From Calothrix sp. NIES-2100 (lineage in GTDB: Bacteria; Cyanobacteriota; Cyanobacteriia; Cyanobacteriales; Nostocaceae): a stretch of 64,000 nt of DNA. Both the position numbers and the translations under genes were made by a program. The DNA lies in contig NZ_AP018178.1 in NCBI RefSeq assembly GCF_002368195.1, positions 1,496,238 to 1,560,237 of the forward strand. Reading direction: 5' to 3'. A model generated the notes under the pieces. The model saw nothing but the letters and a program-made list of their open reading frames with translations. It was not told the DNA's origin and ran no database searches. Positions 59,353 through 64,000 of the stretch are shown here, in pieces (positions within the stretch are counted from its first letter, which is position 1; the number at the start of each line of letters is the position of its first letter).

Positions 59353-62300
59353 CTAAAGTAGAAAGGGCGACTGGAAAATCCTCCCAACCGTGCAGACAAC
59401 ACGAAAACCAATATTGCTGACGATGTTGTCGCGCTCCGCCCTAACGATGTCGTAGCGAGACGGGGAACGACAGTATCTAGGATTACTGAGCCAGGAACCG
59501 CCCCGCAGTACGGCTAGTTTTTGTTTTTGATCAAGATTATTATCATCAACCCAAGGACTGCTATCTGTTGGCGCACCTTCATATTTATCATGCCAATCGT
59601 CGAGACAGCATTCCCATACATTCCCATGCATATCGCAAAGTCCAAAGGCGTTAGCTACTCCAAAATTCCCTACTTCTGTTGTTTCTTGTCGATATGTTCC
59701 TTCCACCCCTGCACCATAAGTTTGGGTAGCATTATAGTTGGCAAGTTCTGAAGTGATTGTTTCACCAAAATGAAATGGTGTAGTTGTTCCCGCCCGACAA
59801 GCATATTCCCATTCGGCTTCGCTAGGTAGGCGGTACTGTCTTTTAGTCAGGGAAGATAAGCGATCGCAAAACTCAACCGCATCGTCCCAAGAAATTTGCT
59901 CAACGGGGCGATTTGCACCTTGAAAATTAGATGGGTTTGGTTGTAGTTCTCGGTTAACTTGGGGGAGTGCGGCTACAGCTTGCCATTGTGCTTGGGTAAT
60001 AGGATATCGCCCCATGTAGAAGTTAGGAACTGTTACCTGATGTTGTGGCCTTTCATTATCGCTACTCTCTAATTCCTCCTCCGGCGCACCCATTAAGAAT
60101 GTCCCAGCGGGAATTTCTATCATTTCGAGTTCAATACCTTCTGCTAATACCTCAATAATGTATTCTGCTTGACCTTGTTGACGGTTAATAATCCATTCTT
60201 CTTGTTCGCCTAACTGACGTTCTAGGGTGGCTATAGTGAACTGAATCACGCCTAAATTTAATCGTTTGCAAAGAGAATGTCCAAGTCCGCGTTCATCTTG
60301 CTGACGTATCTTAGAATCATATCCTGAACCATCCATAGAACCGCCGCCTGCAATTCGGGCAATGTCCCAAGTCTCTAATTTTCTACTCAGAATATCTCTG
60401 TTTTCTATAGCTTCTTCATATGTTACCAAAGTGAAGCCAGATGGACAAGTTTCGCCACTAACTCTTAATATCAAATCTTCAAAATTAGACAAGCGACCTC
60501 TAAAATCTATTCTGCCTTCATTGGGATAATTCAACCATCCCTCAAATAACTTGCCTGTTTGATGTCCTGACCAAAAATAACTATTTTCACTATCTTCTTT
60601 AAAAGTAAAGCTAGCAGCAGTGCGATTATGCTCAAAACTCCATGAGAGTTGTTGTCCTTCTATTTGCACATTTTCAATTACTGCAAAACCAAACCGAGAA
60701 CGAAACTTTACTTTACCTTGGGTCGAAATCGATAATAATTCTAGTCCTTCGTGCCAAGTACCAGTTTCTCCACCCCATTTAACTGCACAAGTATATTCCC
60801 CTGCATATAATTGGAAAATTGGTTGATTATTATCTATTATTTTTTGTAAATTATTGGTTGCAATGTCTTCGGCAAATTCGGCATAATTACCACCGAGATT
60901 GCGTAAAACTTCTACTGCAACATGGGCAAAGGGTAATAAATTTACTTGTTTTTCTTGACTAAAATCTGGCAGATTTAACAGCAATGCCGTGAAGCTTTTC
61001 AGGGATAATCCCATTTTTTCAGCGATATATTCAGATACCACATCTAAAACATTCTCGGTTTCCGCTAAACGCATTGCTTGGTTGAGTAATTTACGTACTC
61101 CTTCCACAAAATCATATTCATTTTTCTTCCTTTCAATCATGCCACTTAAAAAGACTTCTGCCACATTTACTGGTGTAGATTTAGGTAGCATAGTCTTTTG
61201 AATCAGATGCACCACAGGTAAACTCACAGGAACAGCCGCCATTAATCCAGCTAATCTTTGGGCTGTAGATGAAGCGGTGGCTAAAAATCGATCTACAATT
61301 GCTTCTGGTGATGCTTCAAAAGTTTGAGATTTTACTGTTTTGTTTACTTGTTCTTGAAGAAATTCCAGATCTAAAACAACGGCTGGTGTTTGGATTCTGC
61401 CATAACCTGCAACCACTTTCGCCCAGGCTTTGAGCGATTCAGGTTCTAGGGTAATAATCGGTAAATTTAAGGCTTGCTCTATATCTAAATCTTCCCGACA
61501 AATTAATTTAGAGTTAGGTACACCAGGGTTAAAAGCACTCAATTTCACTTTATAACCTAAACCTAACTCACTACTTAACCACAGTCTTTCCGGGAAAAGC
61601 TGCATAATTGCAGTTGGGGATTGATTTGACCATTTTTGTAACCACTGATAGATGGTTTCTTGTTGCCAAATAGTAGATACACAATCACTGACGAGTAAAA
61701 TTAAGCCTCGTCCATTACTATGATATAATTCTCGATAATTAGATTGAGAATATTTTTTTTGCTTACCTTTTTTTCTACTAACTAATTGTAAATTACCTTG
61801 AGCATCGCTTGATAGATTCCAAGTTCTGACAGTATAAAATATCCCATAATTCTCTAATATTTGGGTTAATTCATTAATGGTTTCTTGCCAAATGAATGAA
61901 GAACGGTTTTCTTCTACCACTAACTCCAGATTTAACCAACGTTCAGGTTGAGGTTTTGTGATCGGTAGCCAAATCTCCTGTTCGGCAATCAAAGCATCTA
62001 CAATCTGGTTAACAGTGGCTTCAACATCCAAAGTTCTTTTAGAAGTTGAGGGAACTTTACGCATCAGAGGACGCAAAGCTCTACTAATTTGTAGTTTGTT
62101 TGGTAAAGCAGGTGCAGCAGGGGTTTGAAATGGTAAACCCTCTCTATTTTCTTCAGTCTGCGACTTTTGAGGTAACGCAGCTAAGGGTGGCGAATAAATA
62201 TTAATAGCAGGCTCAAAGGGTTGAGCAGGTTGAATATTTGTTTTTTCAGAAATAGTTGGGCTTTCTGTTAAAGGTTGAGGCGCTTTTTCTCTGATTTGAG

Positions 62301-62442
62301 TAGTTTCTACTCCCATTTGCTGAGCTAGCAAAAGAGTATCTGCTATATCCTCATCACTTAGTTCTAAACGTTTCCTTAAACCACTACGCTCTAATATATT
62401 AACAAACCGTTTCACTGCGTCATAGGCAGAATCTTTACTCAT
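59353..62442 (-). CDS. SAV_2336-like protein with C-terminal FGE/C-type-lectin-fold domain (candidate DGR target)
   Basis: A 1,029-residue protein. The N-terminal about 60 residues are helical, followed by a Pro-rich linker. Residues about 115-480 match the SAV_2336 N-terminal region (LRPLMRKVPSTSKRTLDVEA, WLNLELVVEE, GLILLVSDCVS, VVHLIQKTMLP) seen in MoxR-linked conflict systems. A beta-rich middle domain (AGEYTCAVKWGGETGTWHEG) follows. The domain from about residue 774 is formylglycine-generating-enzyme-like: MIEIPAGTFLMGAPEEE, RPVEQISWDDAVEFCDRL, YRLPSEAEWEYACRAG, MHGNVWEC. It ends in the lectin-fold tail VLRGGSWLSNPRYCRS to IGFRVVC. The FGE enzyme's catalytic cysteine pair is not evident, so binding rather than catalysis is likely. 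ATG 62442 overlaps the MoxR stop (ATGAGTAA); the upstream TTG is less likely. Confidence 0.85.
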   Translation of the reverse strand: MSKDSAYDAVKRFVNILERSGLRKRLELSDEDIADTLLLAQQMGVETTQIREKAPQPLTESPTISEKTNIQPAQPFEPAINIYSPPLAALPQKSQTEENREGLPFQTPAAPALPNKLQISRALRPLMRKVPSTSKRTLDVEATVNQIVDALIAEQEIWLPITKPQPERWLNLELVVEENRSSFIWQETINELTQILENYGIFYTVRTWNLSSDAQGNLQLVSRKKGKQKKYSQSNYRELYHSNGRGLILLVSDCVSTIWQQETIYQWLQKWSNQSPTAIMQLFPERLWLSSELGLGYKVKLSAFNPGVPNSKLICREDLDIEQALNLPIITLEPESLKAWAKVVAGYGRIQTPAVVLDLEFLQEQVNKTVKSQTFEASPEAIVDRFLATASSTAQRLAGLMAAVPVSLPVVHLIQKTMLPKSTPVNVAEVFLSGMIERKKNEYDFVEGVRKLLNQAMRLAETENVLDVVSEYIAEKMGLSLKSFTALLLNLPDFSQEKQVNLLPFAHVAVEVLRNLGGNYAEFAEDIATNNLQKIIDNNQPIFQLYAGEYTCAVKWGGETGTWHEGLELLSISTQGKVKFRSRFGFAVIENVQIEGQQLSWSFEHNRTAASFTFKEDSENSYFWSGHQTGKLFEGWLNYPNEGRIDFRGRLSNFEDLILRVSGETCPSGFTLVTYEEAIENRDILSRKLETWDIARIAGGGSMDGSGYDSKIRQQDERGLGHSLCKRLNLGVIQFTIATLERQLGEQEEWIINRQQGQAEYIIEVLAEGIELEMIEIPAGTFLMGAPEEELESSDNERPQHQVTVPNFYMGRYPITQAQWQAVAALPQVNRELQPNPSNFQGANRPVEQISWDDAVEFCDRLSSLTKRQYRLPSEAEWEYACRAGTTTPFHFGETITSELANYNATQTYGAGVEGTYRQETTEVGNFGVANAFGLCDMHGNVWECCLDDWHDKYEGAPTDSSPWVDDNNLDQKQKLAVLRGGSWLSNPRYCRSPSRYDIVRAERDNIVSNIGFRVVCTVGRIFQSPFLL
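59391..59505 (-). other. Candidate DGR variable region at the 3' end of the lectin-like gene
   Basis: The coding text from GGSW to GFRVVC matches the usual place and frame of DGR variable regions in FGE-like targets. In such targets AAC/AAT codons of the template are replaced through adenine mutagenesis. Here the codons at the usual Asn positions read CTC, AGT, TAC, TAC, GAC, ATC, GTT, GTC and AGC, all reachable from AAC/AAT mostly by changes at A. The constant 3' border ATTGGTTTTCGTGTTGTCTG fits an initiation-of-homing sequence. No template repeat or reverse transcriptase is in the window. Confidence 0.6.
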
Positions 62443-63460
62443 CTTCTTCAACTTGTCCTAAATCTTGCAGCAGTTGTTTAATCAGTCCATCTTTAGTATC
62501 AATGCGTCCTTTTGTCACCATAAATAGAGCATTGAGAAGTTGATCGTTGGCTAGGGTTTTTGTATCTCTTGCTGCAATAAAATTATCAACTAATGTATCT
62601 AGAGCTTCATTTGTTAATTTGGTGGAATCTTCCGAATCTGCTATTTCTTTACCTAAATGAGCCGCAATTATTTTCACTAACTGTTCTTTATCTGGCTCTT
62701 TCATCGTTAGCCGTAAACAGCGTCTCAAAAATGGTGGGGGGAAATCTCGCTCGCCATTACTGGTTAAGATTACCAAGGGAAAGGTAGTACAAATTACTCT
62801 TCCTTCGATAATTTCGTGACTAATATCTGCGGTATATGCAGTCCGCACATTAACTCTGGGAACTTCTTTTTTTAGCCTCACTAACTCCTCGATTTCAAAC
62901 CGTCCCTCTTCAAAAATATTTAACAGGTCGTTAGGTAAATCAATATCACTTTTATCAATTTCATCGATGAGGAGAATCCGGGGTTTTGGTGATGGAAGTA
63001 AAGCTGTCCCTAGAGGACCCAAGGTGATATAGTCTTCAATGCTACTGGCTTGTTGTTTCTTTTCTGCTCTGGGAGACGATTTTGGGGAATTTGGCTGCTG
63101 TTTGACTTCTTGTAAGCGAGCGATCGCATCATAGTTATATAATCCATCTTTAAGAGTAGTCCGAGATGTGATCGGCCAATATAAAACTTCCCCTAACATC
63201 AATTCTCTAGCTACCGCATAAGCTAAGGATGATTTACCTGTTCCTGGTTTACCTGTGATCAATAAAGGTCGTCGCAGGTATAATGCTGCATTAACCATAT
63301 TGATTTCTTCTTCACGAGGTTGAAAAGTTTCACCTCTGACTTGGCTGCGGCTTTGATTTGGGTTAATTTCTTTACCAAAAGGTCGCCACTTGGGAGAATC
63401 AGGTAAATCCCAATCATCGTGAGGTTCACTATTTCCTGTAAAAATTTGCCAGTTAGTCAT
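62435..63460 (-). CDS. MoxR-family AAA+ ATPase
   Basis: A 341-residue AAA+ ATPase of the MoxR group. Walker A is GKPGTGKS (70-77), Walker B ILLIDEID (162-169), sensor 1 LVILTSNGERDF, and an arginine-finger-like FLRRCLRL follows. An insertion of about 30 polar residues (QQPNSPKSSPRAEKKQQASS) lies between Walker A and B. MoxR proteins act as chaperones or switches with vWA partners; here the partners are the VMAP-C protein upstream and the SAV_2336/lectin-like protein downstream. Its stop overlaps the next start, and the gene before ends 13 bp upstream, so the three form one operon. Confidence 0.92.
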   Translation of the reverse strand: MTNWQIFTGNSEPHDDWDLPDSPKWRPFGKEINPNQSRSQVRGETFQPREEEINMVNAALYLRRPLLITGKPGTGKSSLAYAVARELMLGEVLYWPITSRTTLKDGLYNYDAIARLQEVKQQPNSPKSSPRAEKKQQASSIEDYITLGPLGTALLPSPKPRILLIDEIDKSDIDLPNDLLNIFEEGRFEIEELVRLKKEVPRVNVRTAYTADISHEIIEGRVICTTFPLVILTSNGERDFPPPFLRRCLRLTMKEPDKEQLVKIIAAHLGKEIADSEDSTKLTNEALDTLVDNFIAARDTKTLANDQLLNALFMVTKGRIDTKDGLIKQLLQDLGQVEEDE

Positions 63461-63473
63461 AAAATTAATCAGT

Positions 63474-64000
63474 TTAGAGTTTGTTTTCGGTTAATAGCTG
63501 TTCGGGTGGTAATAAATCGGGGTCATCCCACAATAAGCATAAATGGTTAATGTTATTATTCCCTTGTGCTTTTTTGTTTTTAACATGGGAAGGTAATTCT
63601 TTTAAACAAATATCATTCTCTTCATTTTTTAAAATACTCTTGAATTTTTCTTCAATATCAGGAATCTGTTGACGAGTCCAGAGGGCTAGGGGAAGAGCAG
63701 ATTTGAAAATAATTTTTCCCAATACATCTCCTTTTTCAAAGACGCTGGTGATGGTTACAGCAATGACGTTTTCCTGTTTGATTTGATCGAATAAGGTTTT
63801 TTGATTATCACTAGCGCCTAAAATAAAAACACTAGTAGCATATTCTTCTAATTTATCTTTAAATGTATTTGCTTTGTCGCGCCATTTAAAAACTGGTGGA
63901 CTTTTACCTCTTAATCTATCTGCACACCGAATTATTACTTCATAATCTTCACAAATTCCCGTAGTAAAATCCTCTTCACCTGGTTCATATTCTTCGGTTT
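63474..64000 (-). CDS. vWA-MoxR-associated protein, C-terminal domain (VMAP-C), partial
   Basis: The frame is open to the window end on the minus strand, so the N-terminus lies outside. About 175 residues are visible: YEVIIRCADRLRGK, ATSVFILGASDNQKTLFDQI, VTITSVFEKGDVLGKI, ALPLALWTRQQIPD, and the end HLCLLWDDPDLLPPEQLL. This is the pattern of the VMAP-C domain of ternary vWA/MoxR/VMAP conflict systems, where the N-terminal part usually carries an effector such as a protease. The effector and any vWA partner are not visible. It is the first gene of the operon seen here, 13 bp before moxR. Confidence 0.8.
   Translation of the reverse strand, partial: TEEYEPGEEDFTTGICEDYEVIIRCADRLRGKSPPVFKWRDKANTFKDKLEEYATSVFILGASDNQKTLFDQIKQENVIAVTITSVFEKGDVLGKIIFKSALPLALWTRQQIPDIEEKFKSILKNEENDICLKELPSHVKNKKAQGNNNINHLCLLWDDPDLLPPEQLLTENKL

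Noticed and set aside
59353..60130. Catalytic formylglycine-generating enzyme for sulfatases
   Set aside because: The fold matches, but the enzyme's active-site cysteine pair is not evident, the tail looks like a DGR variable region, and the domain is fused to a SAV_2336 part; a binding role is more likely.

Overview
The window comes from a filamentous, Nostoc-like cyanobacterium. The evidence is the very high density of the HIP1 octamer GCGATCGC, many heptamer-type short tandem repeats between genes (ATCCAAA, GACCAAT, CCTAGTC and others), and the gene families present: an RTX giant protein, Uma2, pentapeptide and TPR proteins, DUF4351, an NB-ARC protein and a MoxR-VMAP cluster. There is no rRNA gene, intact transposase or CRISPR array.

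Layout. Positions 1-12.5 kb hold the 3' part of one enormous RTX/adhesin-like gene that begins outside the window. Positions 13-16.6 kb are a graveyard: a methyltransferase and an RppA-type response regulator look intact, but they sit among fragments of a glyoxalase-fold protein, a ZIP transporter, a sensor kinase fused to a ClC channel fragment, and two unrecognised pieces. Positions 16.5-28.3 kb carry metabolic and housekeeping genes (FdhF/YdeP oxidoreductase, formaldehyde-detoxifying FrmA, AvtA, RimM, phosphoketolase) separated by repeat-rich gaps with two copies of a MITE-like element. Positions 29-36.2 kb are accessory: a truncated NB-ARC ATPase, a class IV-like histone deacetylase homologue beside a protein with three near-identical beta domains, a membrane protein, a PIN toxin/antitoxin pair and a DUF4351 protein, with a phased HIP1 array in front of the toxin. 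Positions 36.8-42.5 kb carry a PLP enzyme, Ap4A phosphorylase, a retropepsin, and a deacetylase/ureidoglycolate-lyase-like/flavin-reductase group. Around 42.7-42.95 kb are decayed tRNA genes, one with a hairpin-rich insertion in its T loop. Positions 43.3-56.5 kb carry a YdeI/SPFH pair, SfsA, an amino-acid dioxygenase plus 2-oxoacid decarboxylase pair, TPR and S9 peptidase genes, and glpK-glpD. Positions 56.8-58.8 kb hold a convergent type II restriction-modification pair.

The most interesting block is the right end (59.3-64 kb, minus strand): VMAP-C protein, then MoxR ATPase, then a 1029-aa SAV_2336-like protein ending in a formylglycine-generating-enzyme-like (C-type-lectin fold) domain. 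This is the architecture of NTP-dependent conflict/immune systems. The last part of the lectin-like domain has the look of a variable region of a diversity-generating retroelement (DGR), although no reverse transcriptase or template repeat is in the window. A remnant of a DNA methyltransferase 3' end lies directly beside it.

All family assignments come from reading the protein sequences by eye. No database search was run.
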